From: Flavobacteriales bacterium
GTDB taxonomy: Bacteria; Bacteroidota; Bacteroidia; Flavobacteriales; UBA1820
NCBI GenBank assembly: GCA_017537565.1
Contig: JAFYKQ010000047.1
Location: 1-38,231, forward strand
Direction: 5' to 3'
DNA: 38,231 nucleotides
In this document: positions 26,170 through 34,698 of the stretch, one piece after another
How the letters are laid out: each line of letters opens with the position of its first letter
Position numbering within the stretch: the stretch's first letter is position 1
The notes under the pieces: model-generated
What the model was told of the DNA's origin: nothing
The model's input: only the letters and a program-made list of their open reading frames with translations
Database searches by the model: none
Translations under genes and position numbers: made by a program

Positions 26170-27284
26170 TGGAAATGGGGGTTGTTATTTTCTGGACGCT
26201 GTATGTGATGGCAGTCATAGCGATGTTGGCTATGGGGGTGTTTATGCTTATAGCGGTATATGGTAAAAGAAAATCTTCTGTAAAAGATAATACGGCAGAG
26301 GGCGTTTCTGTGATAGTTGTCGCTCGTAATGATATAGATGAATTACGTAATATAATACCAGCACTTATAGCACAGGACTATCCCAGATATGAAGTGATAG
26401 TGGTAGATGACCGCAGTAGTGATGGTACGGCACATTTTCTATCTACGGTGCAGAAGAACTACTCTTCGCTTATAAAGACGGTATATGTGAGAGAGGATAC
26501 ACCATATCCTTGGCCAGGGAAGAAGTTTTCTATATCGATGGGGGTAAAGGCGGCCAGTTATGAACGTATAGTGATACTGGACGTAGCAGACCGTCCCTGT
26601 TCAAATTCTTATCTCACGTCTTTTATGAGAGAGGTAGGAGATAAACGCTATGTCATAGGGCAGTGTAAGACGCGTATGATAAAGGGTTTAGGTGCTTGGT
26701 GGGATATGCTGGTAGGGTATTCGGGACGAGTGTGGGCTATATCGTGTGCGGTGATAGGGCGTCCATTTGCGGCACAATCTTCCAATTTTTCGTTCCTTAA
26801 AAGTGATTTCCTATCGGGAGGAGCATATATGAATAATATGCGTGTGCCAAGCGGTGAGGCTTCGTTTCTTTTACAGGGAAAGACGAGAGATAGCGTGAGG
26901 GTGATGTGTGGAGTAGAGACCATGGTGGAACGTGCCAGTGTGGCAGGCTTTAAGACTCTGTGGGAAAAGAGTGTAAGACGTGTTGCTATGTGGCGTATTA
27001 TGAGCAATTGGTATCGTGCGGCGGTGGTTGTAAATCCAGTGATAAGGTTGTTTTTCCTATGTGTGGTGATATGGGGTGCAGTAGTGATGTATGATAATTG
27101 GTTGTATTGGGCGATGATGGCTTTTACGGTGATTTTTATCAGTGGGGTGTATTATCTTACAGCTGGGGTGATAAAGGTAAACAAGATGGTGGCTATATCT
27201 CCTCTTACAGATGTTTTTTTGCTGCCTATGAATATCATTATGCGTATGATAGCATATATAAGAATACCTGCTAGATGGAAGTAA
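26166..27284 (+). CDS. Membrane-bound family 2 glycosyltransferase-like protein
   Basis: This 372-residue protein has an N-terminal membrane segment (about 7-32), a GT-A domain with VSVIVVARND at 47-56 and EVIVVDDRSSDGT at 76-88, and two or three membrane segments in the last third (about 290-345). This is the layout of processive or lipid-linked GT2 enzymes. The usual DxD site is altered: the expected place reads ILDVAD (D139, D142) rather than DAD or DGD. I also see no clean QxxRW motif. It may be a diverged or inactive enzyme, or use metal differently. It overlaps murB by four bases and the sigma factor gene by ten. Confidence 0.8.
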   Translation: MMEMGVVIFWTLYVMAVIAMLAMGVFMLIAVYGKRKSSVKDNTAEGVSVIVVARNDIDELRNIIPALIAQDYPRYEVIVVDDRSSDGTAHFLSTVQKNYSSLIKTVYVREDTPYPWPGKKFSISMGVKAASYERIVILDVADRPCSNSYLTSFMREVGDKRYVIGQCKTRMIKGLGAWWDMLVGYSGRVWAISCAVIGRPFAAQSSNFSFLKSDFLSGGAYMNNMRVPSGEASFLLQGKTRDSVRVMCGVETMVERASVAGFKTLWEKSVRRVAMWRIMSNWYRAAVVVNPVIRLFFLCVVIWGAVVMYDNWLYWAMMAFTVIFISGVYYLTAGVIKVNKMVAISPLTDVFLLPMNIIMRMIAYIRIPARWK

Positions 27285-27826
27285 AAGAAACGGTGCTTAT
27301 AAATAGGGCTTTGGGTGGAGAGCAGAGTGCATTTGCAGCTCTGCTTGGAATGTATTGGGGAGAAGTCTATGCTTTTTTGTCCAGTAAAAATATATGTGAT
27401 GAGGACGCCGAAGACCTATGCATAGAAACTTTTTCCAAGGCATTTGAAAAATTATCTACCTATGACTCGCAGTATAGTTTTAAGACTTGGTTGTTGTATA
27501 TAGCCCGCAATAACTATGTGGACTTTATGCGTAAGAACTCACATCTTATGACTCTTTTTTCAGAAAAAATACTGGAAGATTTGGAATATGATGCAGATAT
27601 GGTGGGAGATGAAACTCCCGAAAGCCGTATGATAGAAAAACAATCGGTGGAGCAGATGAGAATGTCGTTGGAAAGGCTGCAACCACGTTACCGAGAAGTG
27701 ATGCGGCTTTACTATATAGAAGAAATGTCTGTAAATGAAATATCGGCACGTATGGATATTTCACTCTCCAATGTAAAAGTTATACTTATGAGAGCCCGCA
27801 AGATGTTGTGCCGCGATGTAGAATAA
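27275..27826 (+). CDS. ECF-type RNA polymerase sigma factor
   Basis: This 183-residue sigma70-family protein has region 2 at about 20-90 (with DEDAEDLCIETFSKAFEKL and the -10 recognition part FKTWLLYIARNNYVDFMRK) and region 4 at about 128-180 (LQPRYREVMRLYYIEEMSVNEISARMDIS, then LSNVKVILMRARKML). There is no C-terminal extension. It starts inside the previous gene, ten bases before that gene's stop. No anti-sigma factor, TonB receptor or sensor gene is adjacent, unlike many Bacteroidota ECF units. Nine of its ten isoleucines are AUA. Confidence 0.92.
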   Translation: MEVKETVLINRALGGEQSAFAALLGMYWGEVYAFLSSKNICDEDAEDLCIETFSKAFEKLSTYDSQYSFKTWLLYIARNNYVDFMRKNSHLMTLFSEKILEDLEYDADMVGDETPESRMIEKQSVEQMRMSLERLQPRYREVMRLYYIEEMSVNEISARMDISLSNVKVILMRARKMLCRDVE

Positions 27827-27877
27827 CGTTATATCTTTTTTACACAGGGCAATTTACCACAGTCTTTTGATATATTT

Positions 27878-27912
27878 ATAATCGTGCTTTTATGCATTAA
27901 AAATGCGATTAT
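27878..27912 (+). promoter_or_regulatory. Hairpin covering the start of the next gene
   Basis: ATAATCG (27878-27884) pairs with CGATTAT (27906-27912), and inside this TTTTA pairs with TAAAA around a TGCAT loop. The 3' arm includes the first two bases of the ATG at 27911. Two minimal ORFs (27892-27900, 27903-27914) lie in the hairpin. It is a possible translational control element. Confidence 0.35.
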
Positions 27913-28669
27913 GAGATGTCTTTTGCTTTTTTTTAATCTGTCGTTATTCTATGTATCTCTCACTGCACAGAGCCTAGAAGATGACTATCTACCATCGATA
28001 GATGCAGGGGTGGATAACCGTGAGATAATTTATACCAAATATGCCAGTGGAGGACTTTCATATCTCACACACGGTTATCAAGCTTCGTTCCGGCGTCAGC
28101 ATACACGTAGTGCTTTCTATGAGCACGGTTATGAGATAGACCTATCCCTTATACGCCACCCCAAGGAAGTCAATGTGCGTAGCGGTGTGTATCTGGGAGG
28201 AATGCCCTACTGCTCTGGAAAGATAAACACACACATAAACTTACGTGCAGGCTATGGTCTTAATAAAGAAATAGCCGACAGGGTAGATATGGGAGCCGTA
28301 GAGATAAATGCCTATGTGGCAGCAGGGCTTTCATTGGCACTTCTTAAACCTGTATACCTCTATGTGGCAGATGATGATGGTATAGTAAAACGGCGTTATG
28401 ATCCCGATAAATACCCTCAGAGCAGCATAATGGGTGGCACTTGGTTCTTTAATGGACTGGACCGCATCAATTTTCACCCCGGGGTATATCTTAAAGCTGG
28501 GATAAACTTTGACTATTCTATGCGTGAAGCCCGTATATTGACTCTAGAGATAGGAGCGGTTATAGATTATTATTTTACCGATGTGAAAATTATGAAAGCC
28601 CCAGCCAAAAATTATAGTCTTTACAATGCATTTTATATATCAATGTTTTTTGGGAAGAAATGGAATTAA
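27911..28669 (+). CDS. Putative secreted or outer-membrane protein of unknown function
   Basis: This 252-residue protein has a Sec signal peptide (MRCLLLFFNLSLFYVSLTAQ, cleavage near residue 20). The mature part alternates polar and hydrophobic residues with many Tyr and Gly (for example YASGGLSYLTHGYQASFRRQ), which fits a small outer-membrane beta-barrel. I recognise no named family. An in-frame GTG at 27884 would add nine residues before the signal peptide and is unlikely. It lies between the ECF sigma gene (84 bases upstream) and lipA, and could belong to the sigma regulon by position only. Confidence 0.7.
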   Translation: MRCLLLFFNLSLFYVSLTAQSLEDDYLPSIDAGVDNREIIYTKYASGGLSYLTHGYQASFRRQHTRSAFYEHGYEIDLSLIRHPKEVNVRSGVYLGGMPYCSGKINTHINLRAGYGLNKEIADRVDMGAVEINAYVAAGLSLALLKPVYLYVADDDGIVKRRYDPDKYPQSSIMGGTWFFNGLDRINFHPGVYLKAGINFDYSMREARILTLEIGAVIDYYFTDVKIMKAPAKNYSLYNAFYISMFFGKKWN

Positions 28670-28683
28670 AGCATAATTTTTCA

Positions 28684-28691
28684 TACATTTG
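28684..28691 (+). promoter_or_regulatory. -7 box of lipA
   Basis: TACATTTG matches TAnnTTTG exactly, 20 bases before the lipA start. No good TTTG is seen at the -33 distance. Confidence 0.45.
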
Positions 28692-28710
28692 AAACTGCAA
28701 AATAACTATA

Positions 28711-29592
28711 ATGATAGATAAGGAAAATAAAGAAACAAGAACGGCCAGCGGACGATTGAGAAAACCCGAATGGCTCAAAGTGCGTATGAGCGGTGGAGAG
28801 TCATACGGTGCTGTAAGTCAGACATTAGGAGAGAGAGGCCTGCATACTATATGTCGTAGTGGCTCTTGTCCCAATATAGGTGAGTGTTTCAGGGCTGGGA
28901 CAGCCACGTTTATGATAATGGGTGATATATGTACGCGTTCCTGTCGTTTCTGTAATGTGAAAACAGGACGTCCTCTACCTATTGACCCACTAGAGGCACA
29001 GAAAGTGGCACTCTCGATAAAAGAAATGAAGTTGCGTCACGCTGTTATAACATCGGTAGATAGAGATGACTTGCCAGATGGTGGAGCATCTGTATGGGCA
29101 AATGTCATACGTACAGTGCGTACTGTATGTCCAGATACAACTATCGAAGTCCTTGTCCCAGATTTCAAAGGTGTGGAAAAAGACATTCGTACTGTGGTTG
29201 AAGCCGCTCCAGATATTATATCACATAATGTAGAAACGGTAGAACGACTTACCCCTCACGTAAGGGTACAGGCCAAATACCGTCGTTCACTGGAAGTATT
29301 GCGTCTTATGAAAGAGATGGGCAGTCGTCGTACCAAATCGGGCATAATGCTGGGACTGGGCGAGACCGAAGAAGAAATCATCACAACGATGGAGGATATG
29401 CGTGCTGTGGGAGTAGATGTTATAACCATAGGCCAGTATCTTCAACCTACGCGTGCTCACCTGATGGTAGAGGAATATGTACATCCCGATAAATTTGCAT
29501 ATTATGGTTCGTTGGCACGAAAGATGGGATTTCTCTTTGTTCAGAGTGGACCATTGGTACGCTCCTCATACCACGCCGAAGAACAAGTATAG
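28711..29592 (+). CDS. lipA: Lipoyl synthase
   Basis: This 293-residue radical SAM enzyme inserts two sulfur atoms into octanoyl groups on lipoyl domains. The radical SAM cluster is bound by C74-x3-C78-x2-C81. The auxiliary cluster that donates sulfur is bound by C48, C53 and C59 (CRSGSCPNIGEC). The C-terminal RSSYHAEE carries the serine ligand of the auxiliary cluster. The size is typical. lipB is not adjacent. It is probably transcribed from its own -7 box. Confidence 0.97.
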   Translation: MIDKENKETRTASGRLRKPEWLKVRMSGGESYGAVSQTLGERGLHTICRSGSCPNIGECFRAGTATFMIMGDICTRSCRFCNVKTGRPLPIDPLEAQKVALSIKEMKLRHAVITSVDRDDLPDGGASVWANVIRTVRTVCPDTTIEVLVPDFKGVEKDIRTVVEAAPDIISHNVETVERLTPHVRVQAKYRRSLEVLRLMKEMGSRRTKSGIMLGLGETEEEIITTMEDMRAVGVDVITIGQYLQPTRAHLMVEEYVHPDKFAYYGSLARKMGFLFVQSGPLVRSSYHAEEQV

Positions 29593-29669
29593 ACATCCTG
29601 TTTTTATAATAGACATCAGTTCATATTAAACAGATAATAAAACCATTACCACACACCAGGAAGCGATTT

Positions 29670-31784
29670 ATGAGTCATAAGAAATCACAGGTATCACATT
29701 GCGATAAAGACGTGCAACACTCCATAAGTGCAGGTAAAGCGGCTCCGTTGGGAGCGAGTATCACACCAGATGGTGTAAACTTTTCTATTTATTCTCATTA
29801 TGCACAGGCGGTAGAACTGTGGCTCTTTCACCGTAAAGATGATGTTGTCCCATATCAAGTCATTCGTCTGGACCCACAAGAAAACCGTTCATATCACTAC
29901 TGGCACGTAATGGTACACGGTGCTACGGCAGGTCTTTACTATGGATATAAGATATATGGTGAATATGCTCCATCACGAGGGCTTTATTTTGATGGTAGTA
30001 AACTGCTTTCAGACCCTTTTTCCAAAGGCCTATATGGCTCCAAATATCAGCGAGGTGATGCATCTATCTATGGTATAGATAATACTGCTACGGCATTTAA
30101 GAGTGTTGTAATAGGAAATGATGAATATGACTGGGAGGGAGATAAACCGCTTCGTCGTTCTCTTTCTACGTCTGTGATATATGAGATGCACGTGGGAGGC
30201 TTTACTGCCAATCCCAATTCTGGTGTAGAAGAAACGCGTCGTGGTAAATTCCTGGGTGTGATAGATAAAATCCCATATCTTAAAGAGATAGGAATAACAA
30301 CGGTAGAACTTATGCCTGTGTATGCTTTTGACCCACAAGACGCTCCGTTGGGACTGAGAAACTACTGGGGTTATTCACCTGTTAGTTTTTTTGCACCTCA
30401 CTGGGAGTATGGCACTACCGATGACCCTATGACTACCATTCGTGAGTTTAAGGATATGGTAAAGGCTCTGCACGCTGCTGGGATAGAGGTCATACTGGAC
30501 GTGGTGTATAATCACACTGCCGAATCTGGACAAGTGGGACCTTGGCTCAATCTCAAAGGTCAGGGAGCAGATACATATTATATGCTGGATAAATGCCACG
30601 ACAATGCTTTCCTTAATTATACGGGCTGTGGAAATACGCTTAACGTATCTCACCCTGTTGTAAGACGACTGATGAGAGAGTCATTGCGTTATTGGGTGGA
30701 GGAGATGCATATAGATGGTTTCCGTTTTGACTTGGCGTCTATTCTTACGCGTGGTACAGATGGTGCGGTGCTGGTAAATTCGCCTGCTGTTGGTTCAATA
30801 GAGGCCGACCCTTGTCTTTCAGACACCAAACTGATAGCCGAGGCTTGGGACGCTGCGGGGCTTTATCAGTTGGGATTTTTTGCGGGTCGTAACGGGGATA
30901 CGCGTTGGGCAGAATGGAACGGAGCATATCGTGATGATATACGCCGTTTTGTGAGAGGAGATGAAGGAATGGTGCCAAAACTCGCCGCTCGAGTGCTTGG
31001 CTCGCCCGATATTTACTCAAACCCTCACCAAGATATAAACCAAAGTATCCATTTCATATCGTGTCACGATGGTTTTACGATGGGAGACTTGGTGAGTTAT
31101 GACCATAAACACAATGAGGAAAACGGCGAAGATAATCGCGATGGCCTTAATGAAAATTACAGTTATAACTATGGCGAGGAAGGACCTAGTGATGACCCTC
31201 ATATAAATGCTATACGTAGTCGTCAGGTGCGTAACTTTATGACTATGATGTTCTTTACACAGGGTACTCCTATGCTCAATATGGGAGATGAGGTATGTCG
31301 CACACAGGGAGGAAATAACAATGCATACTGCCAGAATAACGAGACGTCTTGGTTTAATTGGGACGATGTAGAACGTCATAGAGATACGTTGGATTATTTA
31401 AGGGGGCTTATAAAATACACACATTCGCTTAAACTTTTTGGATTGAGTAATCGTATAAAAGTGGGTGTGGATATGGAACAGCCATACATAGTGTGGCACG
31501 GTATAAATCAAAGTCAGGCAGACTGGAGCCCAACATCTCATACACTGGGAATGGAGATGGTACACCCTACGCTGGGAGAGCACTTGTATGTGATATTTAA
31601 TATGTATTGGGAAGATTTGGATTTTGAACTGCCAAAGACTATGTTTGGGCAGTGGCATCTGGTGGCAGATACATATCTGGACCAGGGAGAGAACTTCTGC
31701 AATACACTTCTTGTAGACCAAAAGAACTATCTGGCCAAGGACCGCTCTATTGTTATACTTTCAGATTTTGCAAAAAAAGAGTAG
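29670..31784 (+). CDS. Glycogen-debranching type GH13 enzyme (GlgX/isoamylase-like)
   Basis: This 704-residue enzyme hydrolyses alpha-1,6 branches of glycogen-like glucans. An N-terminal CBM48 domain (about 20-130; PLGASITPDGVNFSIYS) precedes the GH13 barrel. The catalytic triad is nucleophile D354 in GFRFDLAS, acid/base E391 in AEAWDA, and the stabiliser D467 in SCHDGFTMGD. Overall it is closest to GlgX/TreX-type enzymes. No signal peptide is seen, so it is cytoplasmic, acting in storage glycogen turnover. The 77-base upstream gap has no exact -7 box. uvrA follows after 25 bases and may be co-transcribed. Confidence 0.9.
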   Translation: MSHKKSQVSHCDKDVQHSISAGKAAPLGASITPDGVNFSIYSHYAQAVELWLFHRKDDVVPYQVIRLDPQENRSYHYWHVMVHGATAGLYYGYKIYGEYAPSRGLYFDGSKLLSDPFSKGLYGSKYQRGDASIYGIDNTATAFKSVVIGNDEYDWEGDKPLRRSLSTSVIYEMHVGGFTANPNSGVEETRRGKFLGVIDKIPYLKEIGITTVELMPVYAFDPQDAPLGLRNYWGYSPVSFFAPHWEYGTTDDPMTTIREFKDMVKALHAAGIEVILDVVYNHTAESGQVGPWLNLKGQGADTYYMLDKCHDNAFLNYTGCGNTLNVSHPVVRRLMRESLRYWVEEMHIDGFRFDLASILTRGTDGAVLVNSPAVGSIEADPCLSDTKLIAEAWDAAGLYQLGFFAGRNGDTRWAEWNGAYRDDIRRFVRGDEGMVPKLAARVLGSPDIYSNPHQDINQSIHFISCHDGFTMGDLVSYDHKHNEENGEDNRDGLNENYSYNYGEEGPSDDPHINAIRSRQVRNFMTMMFFTQGTPMLNMGDEVCRTQGGNNNAYCQNNETSWFNWDDVERHRDTLDYLRGLIKYTHSLKLFGLSNRIKVGVDMEQPYIVWHGINQSQADWSPTSHTLGMEMVHPTLGEHLYVIFNMYWEDLDFELPKTMFGQWHLVADTYLDQGENFCNTLLVDQKNYLAKDRSIVILSDFAKKE

Positions 31785-31809
31785 CAAGTAAAATTACCAC
31801 TATACAATA

Positions 31810-34638
31810 ATGAAAAAGACTATCCCTACCATAGACGTTTACGGAGCCAGAGAACACAACTTAAAGGACGTTTCTCTCACTATCCCACGAGACCGCCTGG
31901 TGGTGATAACAGGGCTTTCGGGTAGTGGTAAGTCTTCGTTGGCGTTTGATACCATATATGCCGAGGGACAGCGACGATATGTAGAGACATTTTCGTCGTA
32001 TGCACGTCAGTTTTTGGGGGGTATGCAGCGTCCAGATGTGGACAAGGTAGAGGGACTTTCTCCCGTTATATCCATAGAACAGAAGACTACGGGCAAGAAT
32101 CCGCGTTCTACGGTGGGTACTATTACCGAAATTTATGATTTCTTGCGATTGTTATATGCCCGTGCAGCCGATGCCTATTCTCCTGCCACGGGAGAGAGAA
32201 TGGTAAGCTACACCGATGAACAGATACAGGATATCATAGCGAGGGATTATACAGGGCGTAAGATAACGGTCTTGGCGCCAGTTATACGCTCACGCAAGGG
32301 GCATTATAGAGAGTTGTTTGAAAGCATAGCCAAGATGGGTTTCCTGAAGGTAAGGGTAGATGGAGAGATACAGGATTTGACACTAGGTATGCGTCTGGAC
32401 CGTTACAAGACGCACGATATAGAAATTGTGATAGACCGCATAGCCTCACCCGAATGTGATACTGCTCGCCTGGGCGAAGCTATCAAGGCCGCTATGTATC
32501 GTGGTGAAGGTACGCTTATGGTGCAGGACGTTGAAACGGGAGAATTGAGATATTTTTCGCGAGCACTTATGTGTCCTTCTACTGGTGTGTCATATCCGCT
32601 GCCAGAACCGAATACTTTCTCGTTTAACTCCCCAAAGGGAGCGTGTAGTGAATGTTCGGGACTGGGTGAAGTGCTGCTCATAGATATGGAAAAAGTAATA
32701 CCCGACAGGAAGATGAGCATACGTGCAGGAGGTATAGTCCCGTTGGGTGTGTATAAAAAAACGTGGATATTCCAGCAGGTTGAGACCATAGCACGACGTT
32801 ATAATTTTACGCTGGATACCCCCATAGAGGATATTCCAGATGAAGCGATGAGTGTACTGCTCTATGGAGGACAGGATAGTTTTTCTCGTCTTATAGAAGA
32901 TGTGGGTGTAACGTGTAGTTATGAGATAGACTTTGAGGGGATAGTGCAGTTTATACGTTCACAGGCCGAAGACACAGAAAGTAAAACATTGTCGCGTTGG
33001 GCTCGTGAGTTTATGAACGAGACGGTGTGTCCAGCCTGTGGAGGTACTCGTCTTAAAAACGAATCTCGTTGTTTTCATATAGCAGGAAAAGATATCACAC
33101 AGGTAGCCGATATGGCACTGGATGAACTACCAGCGTGGTATGATGAGGCTTATGAGACGATGAGTGATAAACAGAAGAAAATATCGGTTGAGATATTTAA
33201 GGAACTATCTACTCGTACACAGTTCTTGCTGGACGTAGGATTGGGTTATCTTTCGCTTTCGCGAGGCAGTAAGACGCTTTCGGGAGGAGAGAGTCAACGT
33301 ATAAGACTCGCTACACAGATAGGTTCACAACTGGTAAATGTGCTGTACATATTGGACGAGCCATCGATAGGTCTTCATCAGCGAGATAACCAGAAACTTA
33401 TAACGTCGCTTTCGCGTTTGCGTGATGCGGGTAACAGTGTCATAGTGGTGGAACACGACCGAGATATGATGTTGGCTGCCGATTATATCGTAGATATAGG
33501 TCCTGGGGCTGGTTATGGCGGCGGAGAGATAGTATGGAGTGGTACACCATATGAACTCAAAGAGGCTCATACCCTTACGGCCGATTATATAAACGGAGTA
33601 AAACGTATAGAAATCCCTGTGAAGACTCGCGAGGGTAATGGACGTACACTTACACTGGTAGGGGCGAGGGGTAATAACCTTAAAAATATAACTGTTGATT
33701 TTCCTCTGGGGAAACTTATATGTGTAACAGGGGTATCGGGTAGTGGAAAGAGTACGCTTATAAACGATACTCTCTATCCTATACTCAATACACATTTCTT
33801 TAATGCTCTTAAAAAGCCATTGGCGTATGAGGCTATAAATGGACTTGACAATATAGACAAGGTCATAGCGATAGACCAATCACCTATAGGACGTACACCC
33901 CGTTCCAATGCTGCTACATACATAGGTGTGTTTTCAGATATAAGAGCATTGTATGCATCGCTGCCCGAAGCACAGATAAGAGGGTATAAGACAGGGAGAT
34001 TTTCGTTTAATGTGAAAGGTGGACGTTGTGAAGAATGTCAGGGAGCAGGAGTGAAGGTGATAGAGATGAATTTCCTGCCAGATGTTCACGTGATGTGTCC
34101 GGTATGTGCAGGCAAGCGTTATAACAGAGAAACGCTAGAGGTAAGATATCGCGGTAAGTCTATATCAGATGTCCTGGATATGAGCATAGACGAGGCGGTA
34201 GTGTTCTTTGAGGCGATACCTACTATATATCGCAAAATCAAGACTCTTCAAGACGTAGGGTTGGGTTATCTCACATTGGGACAGAGTAGTACTACACTGT
34301 CGGGAGGAGAAGCCCAACGTGTTAAATTGGCTGCCGAATTATCCAAAAAAGATACAGGAAACACGTTCTACATACTGGACGAACCTACTACAGGGCTGCA
34401 TTTTGAAGATATACGTGTGCTGATGGGAATACTCGAAAAACTGGTAGAGAGAGGCAATACGGTTCTGGTTATAGAACACAATATGGACGTCATAAAACTA
34501 GCCGACCACATAATAGATATGGGGCCTGAAGGTGGTAGCGAAGGCGGTTATATCGTTGCCGAGGGAACACCTGAAGATATAGTAAAAGCAAATAAAGGTT
34601 ATACGGCTGCTTTTATGGCAGAGGAATTAAAAAGATAG
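31810..34638 (+). CDS. uvrA: Excinuclease ABC subunit A
   Basis: This 942-residue damage-recognition ATPase of nucleotide excision repair has two ABC modules: Walker A GLSGSGKS at 35-42 and GVSGSGKS in the second half, signatures LSGGESQR and LSGGEAQR, and Walker B ILDEPSIGLH and ILDEPTTGLH. The second zinc site is intact (C740, C743, C763, C766). The first is incomplete: the second pair is C279-SE-C282, but the first pair reads C255-P-S-T, with no second cysteine. It is followed by a strong bidirectional terminator. Confidence 0.97.
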   Translation: MKKTIPTIDVYGAREHNLKDVSLTIPRDRLVVITGLSGSGKSSLAFDTIYAEGQRRYVETFSSYARQFLGGMQRPDVDKVEGLSPVISIEQKTTGKNPRSTVGTITEIYDFLRLLYARAADAYSPATGERMVSYTDEQIQDIIARDYTGRKITVLAPVIRSRKGHYRELFESIAKMGFLKVRVDGEIQDLTLGMRLDRYKTHDIEIVIDRIASPECDTARLGEAIKAAMYRGEGTLMVQDVETGELRYFSRALMCPSTGVSYPLPEPNTFSFNSPKGACSECSGLGEVLLIDMEKVIPDRKMSIRAGGIVPLGVYKKTWIFQQVETIARRYNFTLDTPIEDIPDEAMSVLLYGGQDSFSRLIEDVGVTCSYEIDFEGIVQFIRSQAEDTESKTLSRWAREFMNETVCPACGGTRLKNESRCFHIAGKDITQVADMALDELPAWYDEAYETMSDKQKKISVEIFKELSTRTQFLLDVGLGYLSLSRGSKTLSGGESQRIRLATQIGSQLVNVLYILDEPSIGLHQRDNQKLITSLSRLRDAGNSVIVVEHDRDMMLAADYIVDIGPGAGYGGGEIVWSGTPYELKEAHTLTADYINGVKRIEIPVKTREGNGRTLTLVGARGNNLKNITVDFPLGKLICVTGVSGSGKSTLINDTLYPILNTHFFNALKKPLAYEAINGLDNIDKVIAIDQSPIGRTPRSNAATYIGVFSDIRALYASLPEAQIRGYKTGRFSFNVKGGRCEECQGAGVKVIEMNFLPDVHVMCPVCAGKRYNRETLEVRYRGKSISDVLDMSIDEAVVFFEAIPTIYRKIKTLQDVGLGYLTLGQSSTTLSGGEAQRVKLAAELSKKDTGNTFYILDEPTTGLHFEDIRVLMGILEKLVERGNTVLVIEHNMDVIKLADHIIDMGPEGGSEGGYIVAEGTPEDIVKANKGYTAAFMAEELKR

Positions 34639-34649
34639 ATATAAGACAT

Positions 34650-34682
34650 AAAAAAACGCCCGACTGTGTCGGGCGTTTTTTT
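34650..34682. terminator. Bidirectional terminator between uvrA and efp
   Basis: A 14-bp near-perfect stem has core ACGCCCGAC/GTCGGGCGT and loop TGT, flanked by an A-run and a T-run. It works for both convergent genes. Confidence 0.92.
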
Positions 34683-34698
34683 ATGTGTTTGTAAAAGA

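Noticed and set aside
27884-27910. GTG start for the putative outer-membrane protein
   Set aside because: It would place nine extra residues before a normal Sec signal peptide; ATG 27911 gives a standard signal sequence.
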